Positions 7,716 through 17,513 of a stretch of DNA of 64,000 nt are shown here, piece by piece; position 1 is the stretch's first letter; every line of letters starts with the position of its first letter. The stretch lies in the NCBI GenBank assembly GCA_009704945.1, contig WLDG01000001.1, positions 1 to 64,000 on the forward strand, in the 5' to 3' direction. The stretch comes from Actinomycetota bacterium (lineage in GTDB: Bacteria; Actinomycetota; Actinomycetes; Actinomycetales; Microbacteriaceae). A program made the translations under genes and the position numbers. Under the pieces are notes generated by a model, which was not told the DNA's origin, made no database searches, and saw only the letters and a program-made list of their open reading frames with translations.

Positions 7716-9111
7716 CTTAGGCCTTCTAGCCAAGCACTTTAGCTGCGACCTGCAAGGCGACCAAGGGGTAGAGCTGAGCTCGGTGTGCATGTCTTCAATA
7801 TTCGCGCAACCGGGAAGCCTTTTTATTGCAACCCAAGGAGCCAAAGAACATGGCATAACTTTTCTGTCTGAAGCCATGAAAAATGGTGCGGTGGCAGTAC
7901 TTACTGATCGACCCGGTGACTATCAAATTCCCGCTCTGATTCACCCAAATCCTCGTCAAATTGCAGGACACATAGCTAGAGAGATTTATAACACCCCCAA
8001 ACATGGCTTGTTCGCTGTTACCGGAACTAATGGCAAAACTTCTACAACTTTTTATCTTCAGAGAATTCTTGTGGCCCTTGGCCGACCAACTGGTCTTCTA
8101 TCAAGTGCAGCACAGATCATTGGGGATAAGGAGATGTTGAGTGAGCTAACGACTCCAGAAGCCCCAAGGCTGCACGATCTTCTAAGCAAGATGAGAACTG
8201 CCGGGCAACCATCTGCCGCTGTAGAAGTCTCCGCTCAAGCGCTGGTGCGAAACAGGATAGACGGTCTGCATTTTGATGTTGCTGGTTTTTCCAACCTTTC
8301 GCGGGACCATTTAGACGACTTCGGCACAATGGAAAACTATCTCGAAGCTAAAGCCAAGCTATTCACTTCTGATTTCGCCGCCAAGGCAGTTATCAATGTT
8401 GAGGACCAATACGGTCATGAGCTTTTGGAAAAAATTACCATCAACAAAGTGGGACTAGGTGTTGGGCTGGACTATCAGGCCGAATATGTCCATGGCACAC
8501 TGACGATCTCAGGCAAACAGAGTCTGTCGCTTCCTTTTGATCAAGGGAAGTTGATGGCCAAGAACTATGCACTTGCTCTAGTTATGTTGTTGGAGTCGGG
8601 CATAGCTCCTGGTGATTTGGTTAGGGCATCAGCGGAAGTAAACAAGCAGATTCCAGGAAGATTAGAGCGTGTTAGCCCGGGGAACCCACCTGTGTTTGTT
8701 GATTACGCTCACACTCCAGCAGGGGTTGAATCTGCCGTTGAAGAATTGTCAGAGAAATTTCGTGAGCTAACGGTGGTGCTAGGCGCTTCTGGTAATCGCG
8801 ATCAAGGAAAGAGACCGGAAATGGCGAGAGCTTGTCAGAAAGCCCGACGGCTTATTGTCACTGACCAACATCCGCGAGATGAAGACCCAGCCCTTATTCG
8901 CCATGCCTTGATGCAGGCTGCCAGAGAAAGCAACATTGACGCTATTGAGGAACCAGATCCGACGAAGGCAATCCAAAAAGCTATATCACTCGCTGGTGCC
9001 GGAGCTGTGCTGTGGTGTGGGCCTGGGCAACTGAAATACCGTGAAATTCAGGGCAGCAAAATTCCTTTTGATGCGATAGCTGTAGCCAGAGCGGCGGTGG
9101 ACGGTGCTTAG
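7708..9111 (+). CDS. murE: UDP-MurNAc-tripeptide synthetase MurE
   Basis: MurE adds the third amino acid, a diamino acid, to UDP-MurNAc-L-Ala-D-Glu in the cytoplasm. The ATP loop is [37 protein letters not shown] and FVDYAHTPAGVE are Mur ligase motifs. The track start (7675) would overlap ftsI by 41 bases; I prefer GTG 7708 with an 8-base overlap, giving 467 residues. The region that in meso-diaminopimelate enzymes reads DNPR is TDQHPRDEDP here, one residue longer and altered. The added amino acid therefore should not be assumed to be diaminopimelate; Microbacteriaceae often use lysine, ornithine or diaminobutyrate. Confidence 0.93.
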   Translation: MSNLGLLAKHFSCDLQGDQGVELSSVCMSSIFAQPGSLFIATQGAKEHGITFLSEAMKNGAVAVLTDRPGDYQIPALIHPNPRQIAGHIAREIYNTPKHGLFAVTGTNGKTSTTFYLQRILVALGRPTGLLSSAAQIIGDKEMLSELTTPEAPRLHDLLSKMRTAGQPSAAVEVSAQALVRNRIDGLHFDVAGFSNLSRDHLDDFGTMENYLEAKAKLFTSDFAAKAVINVEDQYGHELLEKITINKVGLGVGLDYQAEYVHGTLTISGKQSLSLPFDQGKLMAKNYALALVMLLESGIAPGDLVRASAEVNKQIPGRLERVSPGNPPVFVDYAHTPAGVESAVEELSEKFRELTVVLGASGNRDQGKRPEMARACQKARRLIVTDQHPRDEDPALIRHALMQAARESNIDAIEEPDPTKAIQKAISLAGAGAVLWCGPGQLKYREIQGSKIPFDAIAVARAAVDGA

Positions 9112-10489
9112 TCTCTCACTTAATGAAATCGCCAGAGCAATTGATGGCGAAATAGTCTCTGGCAATGGAAACAAAACAGTTTCAGGAACGGTCGAGACGG
9201 ATTCGCGTCTAATCGCGCAGGGTGGAATTTTCTTTGCCAAACTTGGCGAGAAGGAGGATGGGCACGCCTATCTTGCAGATGTGGAAAAAGCTGGAGCAAG
9301 TTTGGCAATTGTTTCTAGACCAAATACCCAAGTAGCTTTAGATCAGATTCTTGTCAAAGACACAGTTGAAGCTCTCAGTCAGCTCGCTGGCTATGTTTTA
9401 GAAAAAGTCAGAAGTAAGGGCCAACTTCAAGTTATCGGAATCACCGGGTCCAACGGCAAAACGTCCACAAAGAACTTTCTGCATGCCATGCTCCAGAGAC
9501 ATGGTGAGACCATTGCGCCAGTTGCTTCGTTCAATAACGAAGTTGGGTTGCCAATCACTGTTTTGAGAATTACCGAGCAAACCAAATTCCTGATTCTTGA
9601 GCTTGGCGCAGCAGGCCTAGGAAGCATCGAGAGTTTGGCCCGCTGGACCAAACCTGACATTGGAGTTCAGCTAAAGGTTGGAATGGCTCACGCTGGTGAG
9701 TTTGGCGGCATAGATCAAACTGCACGAATTAAAGCTGAAATGATGCCTTACATACGGACTACGGCAATACTCAACTTCGACGATCCGCGGGTAAATCGTT
9801 TTGAGTTCAGCGGTAAACGAGTGGGATTCGGTTTTGCAAGTGAGAGTTCTTTCCGGTTAATTTCGACGGAGCTTACGCTTGCTGGTACAAAAGTTGTGTT
9901 CGAGCACTCCGGGAGTACTTTCTCAGCGAATCTAAAAGTGCTCGGAGAGCATCAAGCCATGAACCTATTGGCCGCGATTGCAGTTGCGACCGAGCTTGGC
10001 GTAGACATTCACGATTCGATTGCTAGCGCCGAATCTCTTGAGTACGCAGAGCGCTGGCGCATGCAACTCATGAAATCACCAGATGGAATCTGGATCATCA
10101 ATGATGCTTACAATGCGTCACCTGATTCCATGCGAGCTGCACTTCAAACCTTAGCTGTCTTGGGAAAAACTGGGCATCGCACTGTTGCTATTTTGGGATT
10201 CATGGCCGAGCTAGGAGAGTACTCCGCCGAAGAACACGATTCAATTGGTCGCTTGGTTGTCAGATTGAACATTGACAAGTTGTTTGTTGTTGGGGCTGAA
10301 GCCAAGCTTCTACACATGGCTGCCAGCCAGGAGGGGAGCTGGGATGGCGAGAGTGAATTCATCGAAGATGCCGGAAAAGCCCTGGAGGTAATTCGCGACA
10401 AGCTAGTTCCGGGCGATGTGGTGCTGGTGAAGGCAAGTAATATCGCCGGGTTGAGGTTCCTGGGAGACGAATTGGCGGGTGTGAAGTGA
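9104..10489 (+). CDS. murF: UDP-MurNAc-tripeptide--D-alanyl-D-alanine ligase MurF
   Basis: MurF attaches D-Ala-D-Ala to the UDP-MurNAc tripeptide and so completes the pentapeptide. An N-terminal uridine-binding domain precedes the ATP loop [16 protein letters not shown] near residue 110. The central motif [13 protein letters not shown] and the C-terminal domain motif [16 protein letters not shown] are typical of MurF. The 461-residue length is usual. The GTG start overlaps the end of murE by 8 bases, and the end overlaps mraY by 4 (GTGA), so translation is probably coupled through the run of mur genes. Confidence 0.96.
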   Translation: MLSLSLNEIARAIDGEIVSGNGNKTVSGTVETDSRLIAQGGIFFAKLGEKEDGHAYLADVEKAGASLAIVSRPNTQVALDQILVKDTVEALSQLAGYVLEKVRSKGQLQVIGITGSNGKTSTKNFLHAMLQRHGETIAPVASFNNEVGLPITVLRITEQTKFLILELGAAGLGSIESLARWTKPDIGVQLKVGMAHAGEFGGIDQTARIKAEMMPYIRTTAILNFDDPRVNRFEFSGKRVGFGFASESSFRLISTELTLAGTKVVFEHSGSTFSANLKVLGEHQAMNLLAAIAVATELGVDIHDSIASAESLEYAERWRMQLMKSPDGIWIINDAYNASPDSMRAALQTLAVLGKTGHRTVAILGFMAELGEYSAEEHDSIGRLVVRLNIDKLFVVGAEAKLLHMAASQEGSWDGESEFIEDAGKALEVIRDKLVPGDVVLVKASNIAGLRFLGDELAGVK

Positions 10490-11589
10490 GAGCGTTACTT
10501 GCTGCTGGCGGTATTTCACTTTTTGTTGCCCTCTTTGCAACTCCACTATTTATTCGTCTAGCTAAGAAGCTGAATTGGGGGCAATTCATTCGCGATGATG
10601 GACCTCAGTCCCATCAAATTAAGCGCGGCACCCCGACGATGGGCGGTGTCGTCATTCTTGGAGCAACTGCACTGGCCTACTTCCTTGCCAAATTGCTCAA
10701 TGATGAAATTCCTAGCCCCTCAGCCCTGCTGGTTTTATTCATGATGTTTGGCCTTGGGGCAGTTGGCTTTGTAGATGACTTCATGAAGGTTAGAAATCAA
10801 CGAAGCCTAGGTTTAGGCGGTTGGGCAAAGATAGTCGGACAAGGCGCTGTGGCAGTCACCTTTGCCATCTTGGCCCTTCAGTTTCCGGATTCCAACGGTC
10901 TAACTCCGGCTTCAACGAGTATTTCTTTGTTTAGAGATCTTCCGATTGACTTGTTCTTCTGGGGCAGCACCATCGGAATTGTTTTATTCATACTTTGGAT
11001 TTTCTTATTGGTTGCTAGCGCGTCTAACGGGGTGAACATTGCCGATGGTTTAGACGGATTAGCTTCGGGGTCAGCCGTCTTGGCAATTGGCGCTTACGTG
11101 GTCATTGGTTTTTGGCAATTCAATCAGTCTTGTCGAACAGCGGTGGAGAATCTGTCCGCTTGCTATGAGGTAAGGGATCCGCTGGACTTGGCCACCGTTG
11201 CTGCCGCAATTGTTGGAGCCTGTCTAGGGTTTCTTTGGTGGAATACATCTCCTGCTCAGCTGATTATGGGAGACACTGGCTCGCAAGCGCTAGGTGGCGC
11301 CTTGGCAGCTCTCGCAATCTTGAGCCGCACAGAGCTTCTCCTGATCTTGATTGGTGGCATTTTTGTAATCGTCACAGGATCCGTAGTTTTGCAACGTGGA
11401 TACTTCAAATTCACAAAGTGGCGAACTGGCACTGGTAAACGGATTTTTAGAATGTCTCCGCTACATCACCACTTTGAACTCAAGGGATGGGCTGAGATAA
11501 CAATTGTGGTCCGATTTTGGATTATAGCTGCTCTATGCGTGGCAGCTGGAGTCGGATTGTTCTACGTTGAATGGATTTACGGTTTATGA
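10486..11589 (+). CDS. mraY: Phospho-N-acetylmuramoyl-pentapeptide-transferase MraY
   Basis: MraY is a polytopic membrane enzyme that moves phospho-MurNAc-pentapeptide onto undecaprenyl phosphate to form lipid I. Visible signatures are [14 protein letters not shown] near the N-terminus, the aspartate pair in [39 protein letters not shown] and the histidine cluster [13 protein letters not shown]. About ten hydrophobic helices run through its 367 residues. GTG start with a 4-base overlap with murF; ATGA overlap with murD at its end. Confidence 0.97.
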   Translation: MRALLAAGGISLFVALFATPLFIRLAKKLNWGQFIRDDGPQSHQIKRGTPTMGGVVILGATALAYFLAKLLNDEIPSPSALLVLFMMFGLGAVGFVDDFMKVRNQRSLGLGGWAKIVGQGAVAVTFAILALQFPDSNGLTPASTSISLFRDLPIDLFFWGSTIGIVLFILWIFLLVASASNGVNIADGLDGLASGSAVLAIGAYVVIGFWQFNQSCRTAVENLSACYEVRDPLDLATVAAAIVGACLGFLWWNTSPAQLIMGDTGSQALGGALAALAILSRTELLLILIGGIFVIVTGSVVLQRGYFKFTKWRTGTGKRIFRMSPLHHHFELKGWAEITIVVRFWIIAALCVAAGVGLFYVEWIYGL

Positions 11590-13016
11590 CATTGCCCAAC
11601 TCCTGGCACGCTGAATGGTCAAACCTCTCGGCATTGGTCTTGGGTCTTGGCAAAAGTGGATTCAGCGTTGTGGACACTCTCGTAGAACTTGGTGTGAAGA
11701 CCTCTGTAGTTGGGAAAGAAGCCGACCCACGTCTAATCGAGCTTGTGGAAGTTATTGGTTCTAGTTTCACTGCATCTGAAGACCCTTCGGTACTTCAGTC
11801 GATTGGTCATGTGGATTTTGCAATCGTCTCACCCGGTTTTCCGCCCAGTCACCCACTGATTCTCAGTTTGCGCAGTTCTGGGGTTCAGCTTTTGACAGAT
11901 ATAGATCTAGCCTGGCGATTGCGGGATAAGACAGACAGAAAAGCTGAATGGATCACCGTTACGGGAACAAACGGGAAGACCACAGTCTCAGAACTGACAG
12001 CCGCCATGCTCTCTGCTGAGGGATTTCGTGCTGTGGCCTGTGGAAACATCGGGGTTCCAATTTTGGACACGGTTAGGGACCCGGAAGGCTTTGACTTCCT
12101 CGTTGTAGAGCTCTCCAGCTTTCAACTCCACTACCTGGGTGAAATATCTGCCCTAGCAAGTGCATTTCTTAATTTGGCCGAGGATCACTACGACTGGCAT
12201 GGTGGCGCAGAAAATTACTTTCAAGCCAAGTCAAAGATTTATACCGGTTCAAAGTCAGCGATTGTTTTCAATGAGCAAGACAAGAAGACATTTGAAGCAG
12301 CTCAATCAGCAGAAGTTGCTGACGGGTGTCGCGGAATTGCGTTTTCGCTGTTTTCCCCACAGCGCTCGGCAATTGGTTATGTAGAGGACGTTTTGGTGGA
12401 TAGGGCATTCCTAGATAATCGAGCAGAAGAAGCACTCGAGCTAGCAACCCTGGATGACATCAGGAGCATCGCTGAGCCATCTGCGCATTTGCTTGCCAAC
12501 ATTGCCGCTGCTTCCGCTTTGGCTCGTGCTGCCAGCGTTTCGCCAGCGGCGATCAGGAAAGCAATTTCGGTTTTTAGATTGTCTCCACATCGCAATCAGT
12601 TTGTGGCTGAATTTGAAGGTGTCAGGTACGTAAACGACTCGAAAGCCACTAATCCGCACGCCGCCGATAGCTCTCTAAAGAGCTATGAATCTGTAGTTTG
12701 GATTGTTGGAGGCCTACTGAAGGGAACCTCGCCGGCTGAACTGCTGAAGCTACACGGACCTAAATTGCGAGCTGCTGTCTTAATTGGTAAGGACAGCTCT
12801 GAAATCAGTCGGCTTTTCTCCGAACTGTTACCGGACCTTCCAATTAGGGTCGTCTCAGGAGAACCAGTTATGGATCAAGCTGTGCGACTTGCCGCAGAGT
12901 TGGCACAACCGGGAGATACGGTTTTGCTGGCGCCGGCAGCGGCTTCGATGGATCAATTCAAGGATTATGCGGATCGCGGTAATCAATTTATTGCGGCGGT
13001 AGGTGAGCTGAAGTGA
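11586..13016 (+). CDS. murD: UDP-N-acetylmuramoyl-L-alanine--D-glutamate ligase MurD
   Basis: MurD adds D-glutamate to UDP-MurNAc-L-Ala. The ORF-track start (11571) is replaced by ATG 11586, which forms an ATGA overlap with the mraY stop and gives a 476-residue protein starting [23 protein letters not shown] is the uridine-binding N-terminal domain, [18 protein letters not shown] the ATP loop, [24 protein letters not shown] the central domain, and [24 protein letters not shown] the C-terminal hinge motif. [21 protein letters not shown] closes the protein as in other MurD enzymes. Confidence 0.96.
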   Translation: MTLPNSWHAEWSNLSALVLGLGKSGFSVVDTLVELGVKTSVVGKEADPRLIELVEVIGSSFTASEDPSVLQSIGHVDFAIVSPGFPPSHPLILSLRSSGVQLLTDIDLAWRLRDKTDRKAEWITVTGTNGKTTVSELTAAMLSAEGFRAVACGNIGVPILDTVRDPEGFDFLVVELSSFQLHYLGEISALASAFLNLAEDHYDWHGGAENYFQAKSKIYTGSKSAIVFNEQDKKTFEAAQSAEVADGCRGIAFSLFSPQRSAIGYVEDVLVDRAFLDNRAEEALELATLDDIRSIAEPSAHLLANIAAASALARAASVSPAAIRKAISVFRLSPHRNQFVAEFEGVRYVNDSKATNPHAADSSLKSYESVVWIVGGLLKGTSPAELLKLHGPKLRAAVLIGKDSSEISRLFSELLPDLPIRVVSGEPVMDQAVRLAAELAQPGDTVLLAPAAASMDQFKDYADRGNQFIAAVGELK

Positions 13017-14161
13017 CAATAAAGGAAGCAATCCGACCACAATTCCGTTCTCAGTCACGACAATCCGCATTTTTACTCGGCCTCACGGTTCTAATTGTGG
13101 CAATCGGCTTGATTATGGTTGCGAGTGCTTCAGCTGTTGATAGCTATAAAGAAACCGACAATGCCGCACTAACTTTTCTTCGACAAGCTCTTTATGTCGG
13201 TGCTGGATTTCTAGCTCTCATCGTTCTTTCGAATATAAAAATGGAAATTTACCGCAAGTTAGCTCCACCGGTGCTGCTTGCGATGTTGGTGGTTCAGCTG
13301 GTAACTGCGTTCTTTGGTGTTGAAATTAATGGAAATAGAAACTGGCTAGACATCGGAATTACAACAATTCAGCCAGCGGAGTTTCTAAAAGTGGCCCTCA
13401 TTGTCGCGCTGGCCTTGCAGTTAGCGCAACTTAATCAAGATCCAGAAACAGACAAGCAAATTTGGTTCATGGTCCTTGGTGTTTCTGTCCTCGCGCTTGT
13501 GCTTGTTGCCATTGTCGGGCGAGACTTGGGAACCGGTGTAGTAATTGGTGTGACATTGATGGCAATGTACCTATTTGCAGGGATGCCGCTTGCTCGTTGG
13601 TTGGGAATTTCAGTACTCGTTGCTCTAGCAGCGGCCGTTGCAATCATGAGTTCCGCCTCTCGTCGCATTAGATTCGAAGCTTGGTTGAACCCAGAAGGTG
13701 CAGACCCGATGGGTGTCATGTGGCAATTTGAAAAAGGAACCTGGGCGTTGGCTGCCGGTGGTTTCTGGGGGACTGGCCTTGGAAGATCCAAGTTGAAATG
13801 GAGTTGGATTCCAGAAGTAGAAAACGATTTCATCTTTGCCGTCATTGGAGAAGAGCTGGGGTTGTTAGGTGCAATCGCTGTAATCGGTCTGTTTTTTGCC
13901 TTGGCGATGGTTTTGTTTTCGATTGCCAAGCAACAGACCAACGCTTTTTCTCGCAACGTGGTAGCTGGCGTTATGGTCTGGATTTCAATGCAGGCATTCA
14001 TAAACATTGGCGTTGTCTTAGGGCTATTCCCTGTCCTGGGCGTCCCGTTACCGCTTATCTCAGCGGGTGGTTCTTCCACAATTGCCACGCTTGCGGGAAT
14101 AGGAATTGTTCTAGCGGTAGAAAGAGATCGCACCAGGCAACTGACTGGAAAGCGAAAGTAG
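13013..14161 (+). CDS. ftsW: Peptidoglycan glycosyltransferase FtsW (SEDS family)
   Basis: FtsW polymerises lipid II into septal glycan strands and works with FtsI, encoded in the same cluster. The 382-residue protein is almost wholly hydrophobic with about ten membrane helices. SEDS signatures are NWLDIGITTIQPAEFLKVALIVALA, the catalytic-region loop ending NDFIFAVIGEELGLLGA, and PLPLISAGGSSTIATLAGIGI near the C-terminus. The GTG start overlaps the murD stop by four bases. Its TAG is followed at once by the murG TTG with no spacer. Confidence 0.96.
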   Translation: MTIKEAIRPQFRSQSRQSAFLLGLTVLIVAIGLIMVASASAVDSYKETDNAALTFLRQALYVGAGFLALIVLSNIKMEIYRKLAPPVLLAMLVVQLVTAFFGVEINGNRNWLDIGITTIQPAEFLKVALIVALALQLAQLNQDPETDKQIWFMVLGVSVLALVLVAIVGRDLGTGVVIGVTLMAMYLFAGMPLARWLGISVLVALAAAVAIMSSASRRIRFEAWLNPEGADPMGVMWQFEKGTWALAAGGFWGTGLGRSKLKWSWIPEVENDFIFAVIGEELGLLGAIAVIGLFFALAMVLFSIAKQQTNAFSRNVVAGVMVWISMQAFINIGVVLGLFPVLGVPLPLISAGGSSTIATLAGIGIVLAVERDRTRQLTGKRK

Positions 14162-15223
14162 TTGAGATTTTTATTAGCTGGCGGCGGCACAGCGGGACAT
14201 GTTAATCCGCTTCTGGCTTTGGCCGAGAACCTGCGTGCAGCAGGACATGAAGTAATTGCTCTTGGCACAAAACAGGGACTTGAAACTCGATTGGTCCCAC
14301 AACGTGGATTTGAACTCCTTACCATTGCGAGACTTCCACTACCCCGAAAGTTGTCACCAGAGGCACTGGTCTTTCCAATCAAGTTACTGCTTGCGACTGC
14401 GAAGGTTTTTCAGATACTGAAGAACCGAAAAATTGACGCTGTTGTCGGATTTGGTGGTTACGCTTCCTCGCCGGCTTATCTGGCCGGTGCTGTTGCCAGG
14501 CTGCCAATTGTTGTTCATGAAGCAAACGCTAGGGCTGGTTTTGCGAATCGTTTAGGCGCAAAGCTCACAAAACATGTTGCAGTTTGCTTTCCCAATACCA
14601 ACCTCTCTCACAGCAAACTCGTTGGCATGCCGCTTAGGAAAGAATTCACCAGAGCATCGCAGATTAATCAGCAACAGGCGAGAGTAGAGCTGGGCTTAGA
14701 TCCGTCTCTTCCTACCCTGTTGGTAACAGGAGGGTCGCAAGGGGCAAAAAGAATCAATGAAACCATCGAAGAAAGCAGAGAAGATCTAGCTCGGGCTGGC
14801 ATACAGGTCCTACATATTGTTGGCCCGACGGCGGGACTTAATGAGATTTCTGAACCGGGTTACAAACGAATCATCTATTGCGATGCCATGGAAGCGGCAA
14901 TTGCTGCAAGTGACTTCGCAGTTTCTAGAGCAGGCGCATCAACGGTCAGTGAATTTGCGGCTTGCGGCTTACCCGCTCTCTATGTTCCTTATCCAGTTGG
15001 TAATGGAGAGCAGAGGTATAACGTTGAGCAGCTACTTGCAGCGGGTGGCGGACTGCTAATTGATGACTCAGACCTTACTGCTGGCTACATTCAACAAACA
15101 GTGATTCCCATTCTTAGCAGCAAATCAAGGCTTTCTGATATGTCAAAGGCCGCCAGATCTGTGGCTATTTTGGATGGAACGGAACAGTTGCAGGAAATGT
15201 TGATGAATGCGGTGAATACTTAA
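14162..15223 (+). CDS. murG: UDP-GlcNAc--undecaprenyl-pyrophosphoryl-MurNAc-pentapeptide GlcNAc transferase MurG
   Basis: MurG converts lipid I to lipid II at the inner face of the membrane. It is a GT-B fold enzyme with N-terminal glycine-rich loop LLAGGGTAGHVNPLLALAENL, GFGGYASSPAYLAGAVARLPIVVHEANARAG for the lipid I side, and the C-terminal UDP-sugar site VTGGSQGAKRIN and SRAGASTVSEFAACGLPALYVPYP. The 353-residue length is typical. Translation starts with TTG directly after the ftsW stop, so reinitiation is likely. Nothing is missing from the active site. Confidence 0.96.
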   Translation: MRFLLAGGGTAGHVNPLLALAENLRAAGHEVIALGTKQGLETRLVPQRGFELLTIARLPLPRKLSPEALVFPIKLLLATAKVFQILKNRKIDAVVGFGGYASSPAYLAGAVARLPIVVHEANARAGFANRLGAKLTKHVAVCFPNTNLSHSKLVGMPLRKEFTRASQINQQQARVELGLDPSLPTLLVTGGSQGAKRINETIEESREDLARAGIQVLHIVGPTAGLNEISEPGYKRIIYCDAMEAAIAASDFAVSRAGASTVSEFAACGLPALYVPYPVGNGEQRYNVEQLLAAGGGLLIDDSDLTAGYIQQTVIPILSSKSRLSDMSKAARSVAILDGTEQLQEMLMNAVNT

Positions 15224-15226
15224 ACC

Positions 15227-16615
15227 GTGATAAAGCCCGATTACAATCAACCGATTCCGGACCAACTGGGAAATGTGCATTTCATTGGCATTGGCGGATC
15301 CGGAATGTCTGGAATAGCTCGGCTACTTCTTGAGATGGGGCACAGAGTTACGGGAAGTGATGTTCGGGACAGCGGCAATGTTCAAGCCCTGAAGAAACTT
15401 GGCGCATCCATAGCCCTAGGTCACCACGAAGACAATCTTGTTGATGCTGATACCGTTGTTGTTACCAGCGCTTTATGGCCAACAAATCCCGAATATTTGA
15501 AAGCCAAGAGTCTCGGCATACCAATTCTCCATCGCTCTGCGCTGCTTGCCCACCTGGCTTCTAAGGGAAAGCTCATAGCTGTCGCAGGTGCACACGGAAA
15601 AACCACAACCACTGGAATGATCATCACAGCTCTAAATCGAATGGGGGCAGACCCTAGTTTCGTAAATGGTGGTGTGATAGCCGAATTTGGCGCTTCCAGT
15701 GCATTTGGAAATGGCGAACATTTTGTAATTGAGGCGGACGAGTCGGACAGTTCCTTCTTGCACTACGACACATCCGTAGCTGTAATAACCAATGTTGATC
15801 CGGACCATTTAGATCATTACGGCTCCCTGGAGGCATTTCAGGCAGAGTTTGCAAAATTCGCCAATGCGGCAAAACAAATGGTTGTTATCTCCTCCGATGA
15901 CCAGGGCGCCGTTGCTGTGACCAAACTACTAACACACCCCAAAGTTCTTACTTTTGGTGAAGCAGCCGATGCCACCGTTTGCTTGAAGAATGTCGACGCC
16001 ACGGGACCGCGTGTTCGCTTCCATGCAAGCTACCAGGGTGATTCCACTTCTGTTGAGCTAACTATTCCTGGTGCACATAACGCCCATAACGCGGCAGCGG
16101 CTATAGCTTGCCTGGTTGGCTTGGGGTTTGACTTTCAGCAATCAGCTAAGGCAGTGGCAAGTTTTGGTGGCACTGAACGTCGATTTGAACTTCATGGCGA
16201 AGTTAGAGGGGTAAAAGTCTTTGATGATTTTGCTCATCACCCAACTGAAGTTATAGCTGCTTTAAAGGCTGCCAGAGCAGTGGTTGGAAATGGAAAGCTA
16301 ATCACTGTCTTTCAGCCACATTTGTTTAGCCGGACCAGACTGTTCGCTCAAGAATTTGCTGACGCACTCCTATTGAGTGATGATGCGATCGTCACCGAAA
16401 TCTACCCGGCGCGAGAGGACCCCGAGCCAGGTGTCACGGGGGAGATGATTGCGATTCGTTCACAGAATCCAAGCACAATGCACTACGTTCCTGCCTGGGA
16501 TGATGTTCCAGCCGCAGCGGCAAAATTAGCAAAGCCTGGCGACTTCATAATCACCATGGGGTGCGGAGATATAAATCGCATGGTGCCCGATTTATTGAAG
16601 GCACTGGAGAAATAG
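15227..16615 (+). CDS. murC: UDP-N-acetylmuramate--L-alanine ligase MurC
   Basis: MurC adds the first L-alanine to UDP-MurNAc. Its Rossmann-like N-terminal domain is [29 protein letters not shown], the ATP loop [15 protein letters not shown], and the central motif [27 protein letters not shown]. The C-terminal domain shows [29 protein letters not shown] and [12 protein letters not shown]. The 462-residue length fits. A GTG start lies three bases after the murG stop. In other bacteria murB or ddl often accompanies murC; neither is here. Confidence 0.96.
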   Translation: MIKPDYNQPIPDQLGNVHFIGIGGSGMSGIARLLLEMGHRVTGSDVRDSGNVQALKKLGASIALGHHEDNLVDADTVVVTSALWPTNPEYLKAKSLGIPILHRSALLAHLASKGKLIAVAGAHGKTTTTGMIITALNRMGADPSFVNGGVIAEFGASSAFGNGEHFVIEADESDSSFLHYDTSVAVITNVDPDHLDHYGSLEAFQAEFAKFANAAKQMVVISSDDQGAVAVTKLLTHPKVLTFGEAADATVCLKNVDATGPRVRFHASYQGDSTSVELTIPGAHNAHNAAAAIACLVGLGFDFQQSAKAVASFGGTERRFELHGEVRGVKVFDDFAHHPTEVIAALKAARAVVGNGKLITVFQPHLFSRTRLFAQEFADALLLSDDAIVTEIYPAREDPEPGVTGEMIAIRSQNPSTMHYVPAWDDVPAAAAKLAKPGDFIITMGCGDINRMVPDLLKALEK

Positions 16616-17377
16616 TTGCGCCGCCCCAATCGAGAATTAGTAAATCAAGAAAGACGCAAAAAAAAGGCTTCTCGCGCTTCTAATCGGTCGGTCGGCGCCT
16701 TTACTGTGTGGGGCAGAGCTCTGCTTGTGTTAGCTCCATTAATGACCGTTACCTTGCTGATTGCGGCTTTCTTCACTCCGCTGTTTGCAGTGAAGCAGAT
16801 AGTTGTCAGTGGGACTGAGCGTCTGGATCCAGCAAGGCTAGCTGTATCGCTGGAACAATTGAAAGACAAACCGCTAACGATGATTAGCACGGAGGAGGTA
16901 ACAAATCTGTTAGCTGGTTATGAACTGATCGAAACATTTGCTCTGCAGGCGGAACCTCCGAGCACACTGCGGGTGAAGATTAGAGAGCGACAGCCACTCA
17001 TGATTCTCACCTTGAGCGGGCAAAACTTTATGTTTGATGCAGCTGGCGTAAGAATTGCTCCAGCAACAGCGACTGATGACTATCCCCTCCTGAGATTTCA
17101 GGGCAATCCACAACAAGACCCTCGCTTCAAGCATGCAGTTGAACTTCTTTTGAGTCTTCCTTTAGAAACCTACAATTCAGTTTCGGCGCTAACTGTCAGT
17201 GAACAGCTGACCAGTGAGCTCATACTGCGAGAGCGAGGGATCAAAGTCTTTTGGGGTTCCAACAGTGAGCCATTGCTAAAAGCAGAGGTTCTGGACTCAC
17301 TCTTGGCCGCAAGTGGAGACAAGTTGACAGGGATTGATGTTTCGTCGCCCAATGCACCGGTCGTAAGTTTTGATTGA
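16616..17377 (+). CDS. ftsQ: Cell division protein FtsQ
   Basis: FtsQ links early and late divisome proteins. A basic cytoplasmic N-terminus (RRKKKASRASNRS) precedes a single membrane helix (ALLVLAPLMTVTLLIAAFFTPLFA, near residues 35-60). Then comes a POTRA domain beginning VKQIVVSGTERLDPARL and an FtsQ/DivIB domain with LRVKIRERQPLMIL. The TTG start directly follows the murC stop. The 253-residue size is normal. It is the last gene before a 136-base spacer carrying the ftsZ leader. Confidence 0.93.
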   Translation: MRRPNRELVNQERRKKKASRASNRSVGAFTVWGRALLVLAPLMTVTLLIAAFFTPLFAVKQIVVSGTERLDPARLAVSLEQLKDKPLTMISTEEVTNLLAGYELIETFALQAEPPSTLRVKIRERQPLMILTLSGQNFMFDAAGVRIAPATATDDYPLLRFQGNPQQDPRFKHAVELLLSLPLETYNSVSALTVSEQLTSELILRERGIKVFWGSNSEPLLKAEVLDSLLAASGDKLTGIDVSSPNAPVVSFD

Positions 17378-17462
17378 ATTTTGCGGTTTGCGACACGCCC
17401 ACGAATCTGGCGTAAATAAGGGCTTTTCGGGCCTAATTTCTTCGCGCTAATTGAATACTCTC

Positions 17463-17508
17463 TCGAAAGTTAAGCCTCAGCCTTAACTTGAGGGTTTCGA
17501 GCAGGAGG
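17463..17508 (+). promoter_or_regulatory. ftsZ leader inverted repeat and ribosome binding site
   Basis: TCGAAA-gttaag-CCTCA-gccttaact-TGAGG-g-TTTCGA (17463-17500) forms an imperfect nested palindrome: TCGAAA pairs with TTTCGA and CCTCA with TGAGG. The alternative GTTAAG (17469-17474) with CTTAAC (17482-17487) is also possible. The ideal AGGAGG follows at 17503-17508, five bases before the ftsZ GTG. The repeat may act as RNA hairpin or protein operator; its CCTCA...TTAACTTGAGG core looks like a MerR/SoxR-type half-site pair. I see no clear -10/-35 pair. Confidence 0.6.
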
Positions 17509-17513
17509 CAGAA

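Noticed and set aside
13435-14382. 315-residue minus-strand ORF antisense to ftsW
   Set aside because: It lies wholly over ftsW/murG, has low-complexity Pro/Thr/Ala composition and no recognisable domain. It is a frame shadow.
17475-17493. True SoxR box upstream of ftsZ
   Set aside because: Resembles CCTCAAGTTAACTTGAGG, but the half-site spacing is one base longer and no soxR gene is nearby. Kept only as an inverted repeat.
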